From contig JAZRFE010000026.1 in NCBI GenBank assembly GCA_045661205.1, positions 28,207-92,206 on the forward strand: a stretch of 64,000 nucleotides of DNA, in the 5' to 3' direction. Made by a program: the position numbers and the translations under genes. This document shows positions 18,549 to 28,027 of the stretch, in pieces. Under the pieces are notes generated by a model. It was not told the DNA's origin. It searched no databases and saw only the letters and a list, made by a program, of their open reading frames with translations. This stretch comes from HGM04593 sp045661205 (GTDB lineage: Bacteria; Bacteroidota; Bacteroidia; Bacteroidales; Bacteroidaceae). The stretch's first letter is position 1; every line of letters starts with the position of its first letter.

Positions 18549-19325
18549 ATGTCTACAATAATATACCCCTCGCCGATATTCGGCCCCATTCACAGCCGCC
18601 GCTTAGGTGTGTCGCTGGGAATAAACCTGCTGCCCGAGGATGGCAAAGTGTGTACATTCGACTGCCTCTATTGCGAATGTGGTTTCAACGCCGCACGCAA
18701 GGCGCACAAACCCCTGCCCACACGCGAGGAGGTTGCCATAGCTCTCGAAGAGAAGCTGATTGCTATGCAAGCCGAAGGTGTTGCACCCGACGTGCTTACC
18801 TTTGCAGGCAACGGCGAGCCGACGATACACCCGAAATTTGCCGGGATTATAGATGACACTCTTGCCCTTCGCGACAAATATTTCCCCGCGGCAAAGGTGA
18901 GCGTACTCACAAATGCAACACTTGTCACACGCCCCGCGGTGTTCGACGCGCTGAGCCGTGTGGACAACAACATTCTGAAGCTCGACACTGTGTGCGAGGA
19001 GTATATACGTTTCGTAGACCGCCCCACAATAGCTTATAATGTGGAGGAGATTATAGAACAGCTCGCCAAGTTCGGCAAAAACGCCGTCATTCAGACAATG
19101 TTCATGAAGGGCGAAGTGGATGGCCGCAGCGTAGACAATACCGGCGACGAATATGTGCTTCCCTGGCTGGAGACTGTAAAAAAGATTGCTCCGCGCGAAG
19201 TGATGATATATACCATTGACCGAGAGACCCCGCAGGAGGGGCTGAAAAAGGCTACACGCGAAGAACTCGACCGTATAGTAGAGTTGATAAGGAACGCGGG
19301 AATACACGCCACAGCGTCGTATTAA
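18549..19325 (+). CDS. Radical SAM protein, COG0731-like
   Basis: 258 aa. The N-terminal SPIFGPIHSRRLGVSLGINLLP followed by CTFDCLYC (CxxxCxxC, near 37-44) binds the radical SAM [4Fe-4S] cluster. LTFAGNGEPT is the SAM-contacting GGE-like strand, and VSVLTNATL and LKLDT are further barrel strands. The family (COG0731) resembles archaeal Taw1/TYW1 wyosine enzymes, but bacterial members have no settled function. It lies 16 bp after the LtaS-like pair and ends at a strong bidirectional terminator. Confidence 0.85.
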   Translation: MSTIIYPSPIFGPIHSRRLGVSLGINLLPEDGKVCTFDCLYCECGFNAARKAHKPLPTREEVAIALEEKLIAMQAEGVAPDVLTFAGNGEPTIHPKFAGIIDDTLALRDKYFPAAKVSVLTNATLVTRPAVFDALSRVDNNILKLDTVCEEYIRFVDRPTIAYNVEEIIEQLAKFGKNAVIQTMFMKGEVDGRSVDNTGDEYVLPWLETVKKIAPREVMIYTIDRETPQEGLKKATREELDRIVELIRNAGIHATASY

Positions 19326-19340
19326 GAATAAATAGATAAC

Positions 19341-19380
19341 AAAATAAAAGTGCTGCCCGTGACGGCAGCACTTTTATTTT
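19341..19380. terminator. Bidirectional terminator between radical SAM gene and frdB
   Basis: Perfect 17-bp stem (19341-19357 with 19364-19380; arm starts AAAATAAAAGTGCTGCC), 6-base loop CGTGAC, with A/T runs on both sides. It serves both convergent units. Confidence 0.95.
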
Positions 19381-19400
19381 GTATAAGGAGCAATATGTAA

Positions 19401-20156
19401 TTAGTCAGCAAGTTTAGCTTTGATGAACTCGCGGTTGAGGCGAGCGATGTTGCTGATAGAAATACATTTGGGGCACTCGGCCTCGCAAGCGCGTGTGTTG
19501 GTACAGTTACCGAAGCCAAGCTCATCCATTTTGGCAACCATAGCCTTAGCACGACGTGCAGCCTCTACCTTACCCTGAGGAAGAAGTGCAAACTGGCTAA
19601 CCTTAGCTGAGACGAAGAGCATAGCCGAACCGTTCTTACATGCTGCTACGCAAGCACCACAACCGATACATGCTGCTGCATCCATAGCCTCCTCGGCGAT
19701 ATCCTTGCCGATGGGAATTGCGTTAGCATCGGGAATACCACCTGTGTTGATTGATACGAAACCACCGGCCTGCTGTATCTTGTCGAACGCTGTACGATCA
19801 ACCATGAGGTCGCGGATTACGGGGAACGCTGCCGAACGCCAGGGCTCTACTGTGATTGTGTCGCCATCGTTGAAACGACGCATGTAGAGCTGACAAGTTG
19901 TTGCACCTGTTGCGGGGCCGTGGGGACGACCGTTCACGTAGAGTGAACACATACCGCAGATACCCTCGCGGCAGTCGTGGTCGAACACGATGGGCTCCTC
20001 ACCCTTGTTTACCAACTGCTCGTTGAGAATATCGAGCATTTCAAGGAATGAAGTATCACCGGGAATGTCTTGCATCTCGTAGGTCTTGAAGCCACCTTTC
20101 TCCTTAGGACCTCTCTGACGCCATACCTCTAATTTAAAGCTTATATTTTTATCCAT
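19401..20156 (-). CDS. frdB: Fumarate reductase/succinate dehydrogenase iron-sulfur subunit
   Basis: 251 aa, third gene of the cytochrome-flavoprotein-iron-sulfur operon. CREGICGMCSLYVNGRPHG carries the [2Fe-2S] cysteines, CIGCGACVAACKNGS and CTNTRACEAECPKC carry those of the [4Fe-4S] and [3Fe-4S] clusters. It links FAD in FrdA to quinone at the membrane. In Bacteroidales this complex usually runs as fumarate reductase, the terminal step of succinate production, using menaquinol; the direction cannot be read from sequence. Confidence 0.95.
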   Translation of the reverse strand: MDKNISFKLEVWRQRGPKEKGGFKTYEMQDIPGDTSFLEMLDILNEQLVNKGEEPIVFDHDCREGICGMCSLYVNGRPHGPATGATTCQLYMRRFNDGDTITVEPWRSAAFPVIRDLMVDRTAFDKIQQAGGFVSINTGGIPDANAIPIGKDIAEEAMDAAACIGCGACVAACKNGSAMLFVSAKVSQFALLPQGKVEAARRAKAMVAKMDELGFGNCTNTRACEAECPKCISISNIARLNREFIKAKLAD

Positions 20157-20173
20157 TGCTATAATTCTTTTAA

Positions 20174-22132
20174 TTAATTTTTGTAGTTACGCTGCTGTAC
20201 TTTGATGTACTGGTAGTTGAGATCCTCTTTGAGAAGTTCGGGCTCGTTACCCTCGCCGGTGTAACGCCAGCAAGCTACGTAAGAGAATTCTTCGTCGTTA
20301 CGTTTAGCCTCGCCCTCTTCGGTCTGATGCTCTTCGCGGAAGTGACCACCGCAAGACTCCTCACGGTTGAGTGCGTCGTATGCCATGAGCTTACCAATCT
20401 CGATGAAGTCGAGCAGACGGAGTGCCTTCTCGAGCTCGATGTTGAGAGTGTCTGCCTCGCCGGGGATGCGAAGATCGCTCCAGAAGAGTTTCTCTACCTC
20501 GGCAAGCTTAGCGATAGCTGTCTCGAGAGACTCTTTTGTACGTGCCATACCTACATACTCCCACATTACGTGACCAAGCTCCTTGTGGATAGAGTCTACG
20601 CTGCGTTTACCCTTGATAGACATGAGTTTCGCAATCTTGTCGTTGATCTCTTTCTCGGCTGCAACAAACTCGGGTGCGTCTGTGCTGAAACGGGGAACCT
20701 GAATCTGGTCGGCAAGATAGTTCTGCATTGTGTAGGGAAGTACGAAGTAACCGTCGGCAAGACCCTGCATGAGGGCAGATGCACCGAGGCGGTTAGCACC
20801 GTGGTCAGAGAAGTTAGCCTCACCGATAGCGAAGAGACCGGGGATTGATGTCTGAAGCTCGTAGTCTACCCAGATACCACCCATTGTGTAGTGGATAGCG
20901 GGGAAGATCATCATGGGCTCCTCGTAGGGGCTTACGTCTGTAATCTCCTCGTACATGTCGAAGAGGTTACCATAACGCTGTTTAACAACCTCTTTACCGA
21001 GACGCTGGATAGCGTATTTGAAGTCGAGGAATACAGCGAGACCTGTGTTGTTTACGCCGAAGCCTTTATCGCAACGCTCTTTTGCTGCACGTGAAGCAAC
21101 GTCACGAGGCACGAGGTTACCGAAGGCGGGATAACGACGCTCCAAGTAGAAGTCGCGATCTTCGTCGGGAATATCGCTTGCTTTCTTTGTACCTGCCTGA
21201 AGAGCCTTAGCATCCTCGAGTTTCTTGGGAACCCAGATGCGACCGTCGTTACGGAGTGACTCAGACATAAGTGTAAGCTTAGACTGCTTGTCGCCGTGAA
21301 CGGGGATACATGTGGGGTGAATCTGAGCGTAGCAAGGGTTAGCGAAGAGAGCACCCTTACGGTAGCACTGCAATGCAGCAGAACCGTTGCTACCCATAGC
21401 ATTTGTAGAAAGGAAGTATGTGTTTCCGTAACCACCGGTAGCAATTACAACCGCGTGAGCTGCGAAACGCTCTACCTTACCTGTTACAAGGTTACGTGCG
21501 ATGATACCGCGTGCACGGCCGTCGATGATAACAACGTCGAGCATTTCGTAACGTGTGTAGAGCTTAACCTTACCCTGGTTTACCTGATAGTTGAGTGCTG
21601 AGTATGCACCGAGGAGGAGCTGCTGACCGGTCTGACCGCGGGCGTAGAATGTACGCGATACCTGAGCACCACCGAATGAACGGTTGGCGAGCAAGCCACC
21701 GTACTCACGTGCGAAAGGTACACACTGAGCTACACACTGGTCGATGATTGCACCTGAAACCTCGGCAAGACGATAAACGTTAGCCTCGCGTGCACGGTAG
21801 TCACCACCCTTGATTGTATCGTAGAAAAGACGGTAAACAGAGTCGCCGTCGTTCTGATAGTTCTTAGCAGCGTTGATACCACCCTGTGCTGCGATAGAGT
21901 GAGCACGACGGGGTGAATCCTGAATACAGAAGTTGAGTACGTTGAAACCCATAGCACCCAATGAAGCGGCTGCCGATGCACCTGCAAGACCTGTACCTAC
22001 AACGATGATGTCGAGGTTACGTTTGTTGGCGGGGTTTACCAATTTCTGATGTGCCTTATAGTTCGCCCACTTCTCGGCCAAAGGACCTTCGGGGATTCTG
22101 GAATTCAGTTTTTCTGAACTTATTTTAGCCAT
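20174..22132 (-). CDS. frdA: Fumarate reductase/succinate dehydrogenase flavoprotein subunit
   Basis: 652 aa. VVGTGLAGASAAASLGAMG (about 46-64) is the FAD-binding loop, RRAHSIAAQGGINAAKNYQ contains the region with the flavin-linking His, and HPTCIPVHGDKQ plus HYTMGGIWVDYE are active-site blocks. Length and motifs match the type-B (menaquinone) enzymes of Bacteroidetes and Epsilonproteobacteria rather than E. coli SdhA. It lies 17 bp upstream of frdB. Confidence 0.95.
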   Translation of the reverse strand: MAKISSEKLNSRIPEGPLAEKWANYKAHQKLVNPANKRNLDIIVVGTGLAGASAAASLGAMGFNVLNFCIQDSPRRAHSIAAQGGINAAKNYQNDGDSVYRLFYDTIKGGDYRAREANVYRLAEVSGAIIDQCVAQCVPFAREYGGLLANRSFGGAQVSRTFYARGQTGQQLLLGAYSALNYQVNQGKVKLYTRYEMLDVVIIDGRARGIIARNLVTGKVERFAAHAVVIATGGYGNTYFLSTNAMGSNGSAALQCYRKGALFANPCYAQIHPTCIPVHGDKQSKLTLMSESLRNDGRIWVPKKLEDAKALQAGTKKASDIPDEDRDFYLERRYPAFGNLVPRDVASRAAKERCDKGFGVNNTGLAVFLDFKYAIQRLGKEVVKQRYGNLFDMYEEITDVSPYEEPMMIFPAIHYTMGGIWVDYELQTSIPGLFAIGEANFSDHGANRLGASALMQGLADGYFVLPYTMQNYLADQIQVPRFSTDAPEFVAAEKEINDKIAKLMSIKGKRSVDSIHKELGHVMWEYVGMARTKESLETAIAKLAEVEKLFWSDLRIPGEADTLNIELEKALRLLDFIEIGKLMAYDALNREESCGGHFREEHQTEEGEAKRNDEEFSYVACWRYTGEGNEPELLKEDLNYQYIKVQQRNYKN

Positions 22133-22169
22133 AATATTTTATTTTAAAATTTTATACAAATCTAATTAA

Positions 22170-22865
22170 TTAGCATCCACCGGCGCAAGGGCAGAGAGCG
22201 AAGATAACAGCTACTGCTGCAAAACCGAGAACGATGATGGTAGCAAAAATGTTACCGATGCAATGCCAACGGTTGAACCATACCTGGTTGTTCCAGCCGA
22301 GTGTCTGAAGTGCGCTCCAGAAACCGTGTGTAAGGTGGAACCAGAGAGCTGCCAACCATACAAGGTAGAGACCTGTGTAAACAGGGCAAGAGAATGTCTG
22401 CTTGATGTGGTAAACACCATCGGCTGCATAAGTAGCGTCTACATGTGCGCCCATCATGTGCATAACCTCAACGAGCTGCATGTTTGCCCAGAAGTTGTAG
22501 AGGTGAAGAACCATACCCAAGATAACGATTACACCAAGAACGAACATGTTCTGTGATGCCCACTCAACACTCTTGAGTTTTTTTGTTTTTGAAACTTTGT
22601 AAGGCTCTACTCCGCGTGCCTTCTTGTTCTGAAGTGTGAGGATGATTGCATAAACGAAATGCACAACCACAAGAGCGGCAAGACCCGCTGTTGCAACAAG
22701 AGCATACCAGTTAGCACCCAAGAACTCACAAATAGCATTGTAAGCCTCGCCGCTGAAAATAGCGACCAAGTTCATTGACATGTGGAAAAGAAGGAAGAGA
22801 ATGAGGGCAATACCCGAAACACTCATGATAACCTTTCTTCCCACAGAAGATTTAGTTAACCACAT
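22170..22865 (-). CDS. frdC: Fumarate reductase/succinate dehydrogenase cytochrome b subunit
   Basis: 231 aa with five membrane helices, the single di-haem anchor of type-B complexes (no separate D subunit). Conserved His residues occur in the helices (LFHMSMNLVAIF, VVVHFVYAI, GMVLHLYNFW, LWFHLTHGFWSAL, NRWHCIGNIFA) and can ligate the two haems. It is the first gene of the operon frdCAB. Transcription starts near the -7 box at 22937-22944 on the minus strand. Confidence 0.93.
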   Translation of the reverse strand: MWLTKSSVGRKVIMSVSGIALILFLLFHMSMNLVAIFSGEAYNAICEFLGANWYALVATAGLAALVVVHFVYAIILTLQNKKARGVEPYKVSKTKKLKSVEWASQNMFVLGVIVILGMVLHLYNFWANMQLVEVMHMMGAHVDATYAADGVYHIKQTFSCPVYTGLYLVWLAALWFHLTHGFWSALQTLGWNNQVWFNRWHCIGNIFATIIVLGFAAVAVIFALCPCAGGC

Positions 22866-23211
22866 AATAAATTGATATTAAATTATTTAATTAATAAATT
22901 ATTAAAAATTCTCTCTAATTCACCTTTTACATTTAGCAAAAATAAAGTTTTTTTATGAAACAGCCACCTTTAAACGACTTTATTTATTAAAATATTTTCA
23001 AAAAAGCATACAGAGCGCAAAAAGAGCACAACGACAGGGCGGCGACAGCACATACCATGTAAACAAAAAAAATAGAGGTAAAATATTCTCGCGGAAAGAA
23101 AAAAAGAGTGACAAAAAAAGCATTTGCGACGACAAGCGCGCGCCACCTCTTTTGCGTTCCAAAAAATAGTGCTATCTTCGCCGAAGAAATAAATATAAAC
23201 AAAGGAGTATC
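22866..23211. other. Divergent frdC/mnmG control region
   Basis: 346 bp without a gene I would accept. On the minus strand TATTTTTG (22937-22944) is the likely frdC -7 box, leaving a ~70-base AT-rich leader. On the plus strand TTTG at 23151-23154 and TATCTTCG at 23173-23180 (18-bp gap) form a plausible mnmG promoter. The middle is A-rich with no clear hairpin. Confidence 0.55.
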
Positions 23212-25083
23212 GTGAAATTTGAATACGACATTTTGGTCATAGGTGCGGGACACGCAGGATGCGAGGCGGCAGCTGCCGCTGCCAACCTGGGTGCAAAGAC
23301 TTGCTTGATGACTATCGACATGAACAAGATTGCGCAGATGAGCTGCAACCCTGCTATCGGCGGAATTGCCAAAGGCCAGATAGTGCGCGAGATTGACGCG
23401 CTGGGGGGCTACATGGGTATAATCACCGACAAGTCGGCAATACAGTTCCGCATGCTCAACCGTTCGAAAGGTCCTGCGATGTGGAGCCCGCGCGCACAGT
23501 GCGACAGAATGAAGTTCAGCCTGCTGTGGCGCGAGACACTCGAAAACATACCCAACCTGCACATGTGGCAGGACATCGCCACCGAACTTATTGTAGAGAA
23601 CGGAAAAGCAGTGGGAGTGACCACACAGCTGGGCGCAGAGTTTCGCGCAAAGTGCATCATTGTCACCGCCGGAACATTCCTTAACGGACTTATGCACGTG
23701 GGCAAGGTGATGATTGAGGGAGGCCGCACAGCCGAGCCTGCCGCAAAGGGATTGACCGAGTCTATCTGCAAGCATGGCATACGAAGCGACAGAATGAAGA
23801 CCGGCACCCCTGTACGTCTCGACAAACGTTCAATAAACCTCGAATTGACCGAAATACAGGAAGGCGAGAACGATTTCCACAGTTTCTCGTACAAGAACAT
23901 CAAACGCGACTTGAAACAGCGCCCCTGCTGGATGTGCTACACAAATCCCGAGGTTCACGAGATACTACGCAGCGGGCTCGACGACTCGCCGCTCTACAAC
24001 GGACAGATTCAGAGCATAGGCCCACGATACTGCCCCAGCATAGAGACAAAGATTGTAACCTTTGCCGAGCGCGACAGACACCTGCTGTTTCTGGAACCCG
24101 AAGGCGAAGAGACACAAGAGATATATGTAAATGGATTTTCGTCGTCTTTACCGATGGAAACACAGCTGACGGCACTGCGAAAAATACCCGCACTGAAAGA
24201 TGCTGTTGCCTACCGTCCGGGATATGCGATAGAGTATGACTTTTTCGATCCCACACAGTTGAAACATACGTTGGAATCGAAAATTCTTGAAAATCTGTTC
24301 TTCGCCGGACAGGTGAACGGAACCACCGGATACGAGGAGGCCGCAGGTCAGGGATTGATTGCAGGAATAAATGCCGCACTGAAAATTAAAGGTGAGGAGC
24401 CTTTCACCTTGAAACGCGACGAAGCATATATAGGCGTTCTCATCGACGATCTTGTGACAAAAGGTGTGGACGAGCCGTACCGAATGTTCACCTCGCGTGC
24501 TGAATATAGAATATTATTGCGCGAGGATGATGCCGACATGCGCCTGACGAAAAAATCGTATGCCATAGGCCTTGCCGACAAAGAACGCTACGAAAGAGTG
24601 TGCCGCAAAGAGGAGCTTATGCAAAAGCTGATGAAATTCATCGAAGAGTTCTCAATAAAGCCCCACCTTATAAACCCCGCACTCGAAGAGCTGGGCACCA
24701 CCCCGCTGTCGCACGGTTGCAAACTTGTGTCGCTCATCGAGCGTCCGCAGATAGGAATAATAAGTATTGCAAAATACATAAAAGCCTTGAACGAAAAGCT
24801 CGAAATGCTGGGCGACGAGCGCGACGAGATTGCCGAGGCCACAGAGATACAGCTTAAGTACAAGGGCTACATCGAACGCGAAAGAGAACTTGCCGAGAAG
24901 ATGAACCGCATGGAGAACATACGCATAAAAGGAAAGTTCAACTACGCAGAGCTGCAATCGCTCTCGACCGAGGCTCGTCAGAAGTTGGCAGTTATCGACC
25001 CCGAGACATTAGCTCAAGCGAGCCGCATACCCGGAGTATCGCCAAGCGACATAAACGCACTGATGATACTTGCACAAAGATAG
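23212..25083 (+). CDS. mnmG: tRNA uridine-5-carboxymethylaminomethyl modification enzyme, FAD subunit
   Basis: 623 aa. With MnmE it modifies U34 of certain tRNAs. The start is a GTG at 23212 backed by AAAGGAG at 23201-23207, one of the few real Shine-Dalgarno sequences in the window. The N-terminus DILVIGAGHAGCEAAAAAANLG binds FAD; MSCNPAIGGIAKGQIVREIDALGG and GLIAGINAAL are MnmG signatures, and PYRMFTSRAEYRILLREDNAD-like residues follow. The old name gidA reflects its frequent position near replication origins. A parS-like palindrome begins 4 bp after the stop. Confidence 0.96.
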   Translation: MKFEYDILVIGAGHAGCEAAAAAANLGAKTCLMTIDMNKIAQMSCNPAIGGIAKGQIVREIDALGGYMGIITDKSAIQFRMLNRSKGPAMWSPRAQCDRMKFSLLWRETLENIPNLHMWQDIATELIVENGKAVGVTTQLGAEFRAKCIIVTAGTFLNGLMHVGKVMIEGGRTAEPAAKGLTESICKHGIRSDRMKTGTPVRLDKRSINLELTEIQEGENDFHSFSYKNIKRDLKQRPCWMCYTNPEVHEILRSGLDDSPLYNGQIQSIGPRYCPSIETKIVTFAERDRHLLFLEPEGEETQEIYVNGFSSSLPMETQLTALRKIPALKDAVAYRPGYAIEYDFFDPTQLKHTLESKILENLFFAGQVNGTTGYEEAAGQGLIAGINAALKIKGEEPFTLKRDEAYIGVLIDDLVTKGVDEPYRMFTSRAEYRILLREDDADMRLTKKSYAIGLADKERYERVCRKEELMQKLMKFIEEFSIKPHLINPALEELGTTPLSHGCKLVSLIERPQIGIISIAKYIKALNEKLEMLGDERDEIAEATEIQLKYKGYIERERELAEKMNRMENIRIKGKFNYAELQSLSTEARQKLAVIDPETLAQASRIPGVSPSDINALMILAQR

Positions 25084-25086
25084 CAA

Positions 25087-25102
25087 TGTTCCACGTGGAA
25101 CA
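25087..25102. other. parS-like palindrome (ParB-binding site candidate)
   Basis: TGTTCCACGTGGAACA is a perfect 16-bp palindrome that fits the bacterial parS pattern tGTTnCACGTGnAACa at every defined base. It lies between the mnmG stop and apt, clear of coding sequence. parS sites recruit ParB for chromosome segregation and usually lie near the replication origin, often close to gidA. I found no second copy in this window. Confidence 0.75.
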
Positions 25103-25155
25103 CTTCTATTTTAAACAAAACCACAAAGTTAATCGACCCCTAAAAAACAAAAACC

Positions 25156-25689
25156 ATGAACAAAGAACTGCTTTTAAAGAACCTTCGCTCGATTAAAGAC
25201 TTCCCCATTCCCGGAATTCTGTTCAGAGACGTAACCTCGCTTTTTAAAAATGCCGAGTGCCTGAAAGAGATTGACGACACACTGTACGAAATGTACAAAG
25301 ATTGCGGAATAACAAAAGTGGTGGGAATAGAGTCACGTGGTTTTGTAATGGGCGCGTCACTTGCTGTGAGACTCGGCGCGGGATTTGTTCCTGTGCGCAA
25401 ACCCGGCAAACTACCCGCCGACACCATCAGCGAGAGCTACAACAAGGAGTATGGTACCGACACCATAGAGATTCACCGAGATGCAATAGAAGAGAACGAT
25501 GTTGTATTACTGCACGACGACCTGCTTGCAACGGGTGGCACAATGCTTGCAGCATACAATCTTGTAAAAAAGATGAACCCCAAAAAGGTGATGATAAATT
25601 TCATAATAGAACTTGAGGACCTTAAAGGACGAGAAATTTTCCCCGAAGGTGCACAAATTGATTCGTTACTCTTCCTCGACGGAGAATAA
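25156..25689 (+). CDS. apt: Adenine phosphoribosyltransferase
   Basis: 177 aa, standard length. Converts adenine and PRPP to AMP (purine salvage). DFPIPGILFRDVTSLF is the N-terminal Apt signature, GIESRGFVMGASLA the next, and VVLLHDDLLATGGTMLAAY the PRPP-binding loop. It opens the run apt-uvrC-dtd-mazG-like-deoC with short gaps. Confidence 0.95.
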   Translation: MNKELLLKNLRSIKDFPIPGILFRDVTSLFKNAECLKEIDDTLYEMYKDCGITKVVGIESRGFVMGASLAVRLGAGFVPVRKPGKLPADTISESYNKEYGTDTIEIHRDAIEENDVVLLHDDLLATGGTMLAAYNLVKKMNPKKVMINFIIELEDLKGREIFPEGAQIDSLLFLDGE

Positions 25690-25701
25690 AAAACAAATAA
25701 C

Positions 25702-27525
25702 ATGGAAAACCGGGAGCATACAGCAAAGAGTGATTATCTTAGGAGCATCGTAAACAATTTGCCTGATGCTCCCGGTTGTTATCAATACCTCAACGACGAG
25801 GGGGTGATAATATATGTGGGCAAGGCAAAGAACCTGAAACGCCGCGTATCGTCGTACTTCAACAAAGAGCAGCAGACAATGAAAACCCGCCTGCTTGTAT
25901 CGAAGATTGCCGACATAAAATATATTGTGGTAAACAGTGAGACCGATGCCCTGCTGCTCGAAAATAACCTGATAAAAAAGCACAAGCCTCGCTACAATGT
26001 GCTGCTAAAGGATGACAAAACCTACCCCTCGATCTGCATCACAGGGGAATACTTTCCACGAATATTCAAGACCAGAAAAATAATCCCAAGCGTGGGCCGC
26101 TACTACGGCCCTTACAGCAACGCAGGGGCATTAAACGCACTGCTGCAACTGATAAAAGAGCTGTACCCCCTGCGCACATGCAGGCTGAATCTGACACCCG
26201 AAACAGTTAGAAGCGGTAAGTTCACCCCCTGTCTGGAGTATCAGATAAAAAACTGTTGCGCGCCCTGTATAGGGGCAACATCCCACGATGAATATAGGAA
26301 ATACATCGAAGAGATAAGAGACATTCTGCGTGGAGACATAAAAAAGCTCGCAGCAGGCATCATCGAGGATATGAAAAAAGAGGCGGCAGAACTGAACTTT
26401 GAAAAGGCACAAGCATTAAAAGAACGATACGAATTAATCGAGAAATTCAGAACACGCAGCGAGGTTGTCAGCCCCATCATTTCCAACGTGGATGTATTCT
26501 CGATAGAGAGCGATGAAAAGAGTGCTTTTATCAATTTCCTGCACATTACAAGCGGCTGCATAAACCAGGCATTCACCATTGAATACAAGAAGCGTCTGGA
26601 GGAGAGCGACGAGGAGTTGCTGACAATGGGTATTGTGGAGATGCGCGAAAGGTTCAAGAGCAATGCCCGAGAAATAATTCTGCCCGTAAACATCGATCTG
26701 CCCCTAGAAGGAGTGAGCATAACAATACCGATGAAAGGGGAGAAAAAAAGATTGTTGGCACTGTCGCAGCTGAATGTGAAACAGTACAAGGCCGACCGCA
26801 TGAAGATGGAGGATAAACTGAACCCCGAGCAAAAGGCTACACGTCTGATGAAAGAGATTCAGCAGGAGATGAAGATGGAAAAGATGCCCCTTATCATCGA
26901 ATGTTTCGACAACTCGAACATACAGGGAAGCGATGCCGTTGCAGCGTGCGTGGTGTTCAAAAAGCTGAAACCATCGAAGAAGGATTATCGCAAATATAAT
27001 ATAAAAACCGTTGAAGGGCCCGACGACTATGCGTCGATGCGCGAAGTGGTACGACGTCGCTACAAACGCGCCATAGAGGAGGAGACCCCCCTACCCCAAC
27101 TGATACTTGCCGACGGTGGAAAGGGGCAAATGGAGGTGATACGCGAAGTGGTGGAAGATGAGCTGAGGCTTGATATTGCCATCGCAGGATTGGTGAAAGA
27201 TGGCCGCCACAGAACATCGGAGCTTATCGTGGGCAAGGGCGGAGAGAGCATAGGCCTGAAGCAGAACAGCGCGCTTTTCAGATTGATGACACAGATACAA
27301 GACGAGGTACACCGATTTGCAATAGCCTTTCACCGCGACAAGAGAAGCAAGCGACAAATTGCCTCGGAGCTTGACAGCATCAAGGGAATAGGAGAAAAGA
27401 GCAAGCAGGCACTGCTTACGCATTTCAAGAGCGTGAAAAGGATAAAAGAGGCTACGCTCGAGGAAATGACAAAGACAATAGGCGCGGCAAAAGCAAAAAT
27501 AGTGCTCGACGCATTAAAGAAATAA
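25702..27525 (+). CDS. uvrC: Excinuclease ABC subunit C
   Basis: 607 aa. Makes the dual incisions of nucleotide excision repair. Domains in order: GIY-YIG nuclease (PGCYQYLNDEGVIIYVGKAKNLKRR, about 25-50), a Cys-rich zone (CLEYQIKNCCAPC near 180), a UVR motif (AAELNFEKAQALKERYELI near 235), the RNase H-like C-terminal nuclease (LIIECFDNSNIQGSDAVAACVVF) and paired helix-hairpin-helix motifs (IKGIGEKSKQALLTHF, TIGAAKAKIV). It begins 12 bp after apt. Confidence 0.96.
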   Translation: MENREHTAKSDYLRSIVNNLPDAPGCYQYLNDEGVIIYVGKAKNLKRRVSSYFNKEQQTMKTRLLVSKIADIKYIVVNSETDALLLENNLIKKHKPRYNVLLKDDKTYPSICITGEYFPRIFKTRKIIPSVGRYYGPYSNAGALNALLQLIKELYPLRTCRLNLTPETVRSGKFTPCLEYQIKNCCAPCIGATSHDEYRKYIEEIRDILRGDIKKLAAGIIEDMKKEAAELNFEKAQALKERYELIEKFRTRSEVVSPIISNVDVFSIESDEKSAFINFLHITSGCINQAFTIEYKKRLEESDEELLTMGIVEMRERFKSNAREIILPVNIDLPLEGVSITIPMKGEKKRLLALSQLNVKQYKADRMKMEDKLNPEQKATRLMKEIQQEMKMEKMPLIIECFDNSNIQGSDAVAACVVFKKLKPSKKDYRKYNIKTVEGPDDYASMREVVRRRYKRAIEEETPLPQLILADGGKGQMEVIREVVEDELRLDIAIAGLVKDGRHRTSELIVGKGGESIGLKQNSALFRLMTQIQDEVHRFAIAFHRDKRSKRQIASELDSIKGIGEKSKQALLTHFKSVKRIKEATLEEMTKTIGAAKAKIVLDALKK

Positions 27526-27538
27526 AGAGGTTTATTAC

Positions 27539-27557
27539 TAACTTTGAGGCATGCCTC
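27539..27557 (+). promoter_or_regulatory. -7 box with an overlapping 12-bp palindrome before dtd
   Basis: TAACTTTG (27539-27546) fits the -7 consensus and is joined by GAGGCATGCCTC (27546-27557), a perfect palindrome covering the expected start of transcription. This could be an internal promoter with an operator for dtd and the genes after it. No strong -33 box is seen. Confidence 0.4.
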
Positions 27558-27573
27558 GAAAAGACAAAAAAGA

Positions 27574-28026
27574 ATGAGAATACTTATACAACGTGTAAAA
27601 AAAGCATCGGTAACCATCGACGAAAAAATGAAATCGATGATAGGTGGCGGAATGCTTATACTTATAGGCATCGAAGAGAGCGATGGCGACGAAGATATAG
27701 AGTGGCTGGTGAAAAAAAGTGTAAACCTGCGCATCTTCGACGACGAGCAGGGAGTGATGAATAAATCTATCCTCGAAAGTGGCGGCGACGTGCTTGCCGT
27801 GAGTCAATTTACACTGATGGCATCGACAAAAAAGGGTAACCGTCCATCGTACATCAGAGCCGCAAAACCCGACATTTCAATACCGCTATACGAGGCATTC
27901 TGTCGCAGGATGGAGAGCGCGTTGAACAAACCCATCATGACGGGTGTTTTCGGGGCTGACATGCAGGTGGAGTTGATAAACGACGGTCCTGTGACAATAT
28001 TCATGGACTCTAAAAACAAAGAATAG
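27574..28026 (+). CDS. dtd: D-aminoacyl-tRNA deacylase
   Basis: 150 aa with the start at 27574 (MRILIQRVKKASVTI), the family N-terminus; an upstream in-frame ATG at 27544 lies in the promoter/palindrome. It frees D-amino acids from tRNA. LAVSQFTLMAST is the catalytic SQxT motif, and NDGPVTIFMDS stands where the cross-subunit Gly-cisPro/NxGPVT motif is found. It is 2 bp from the next gene. Confidence 0.95.
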   Translation: MRILIQRVKKASVTIDEKMKSMIGGGMLILIGIEESDGDEDIEWLVKKSVNLRIFDDEQGVMNKSILESGGDVLAVSQFTLMASTKKGNRPSYIRAAKPDISIPLYEAFCRRMESALNKPIMTGVFGADMQVELINDGPVTIFMDSKNKE

Positions 28027-28027
28027 G

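Noticed and set aside
22987..23210. Hydrophobic minus-strand frame between mnmG and frdC
   Set aside because: It is the end of a frame antisense to mnmG, has no proper start in the gap, and its hydrophobicity follows from A-rich sequence on the plus strand.
25333..25345. Second CACGTG site within apt as another parS
   Set aside because: Only the central hexamer matches; the flanks (GTTn and nAAC) do not.
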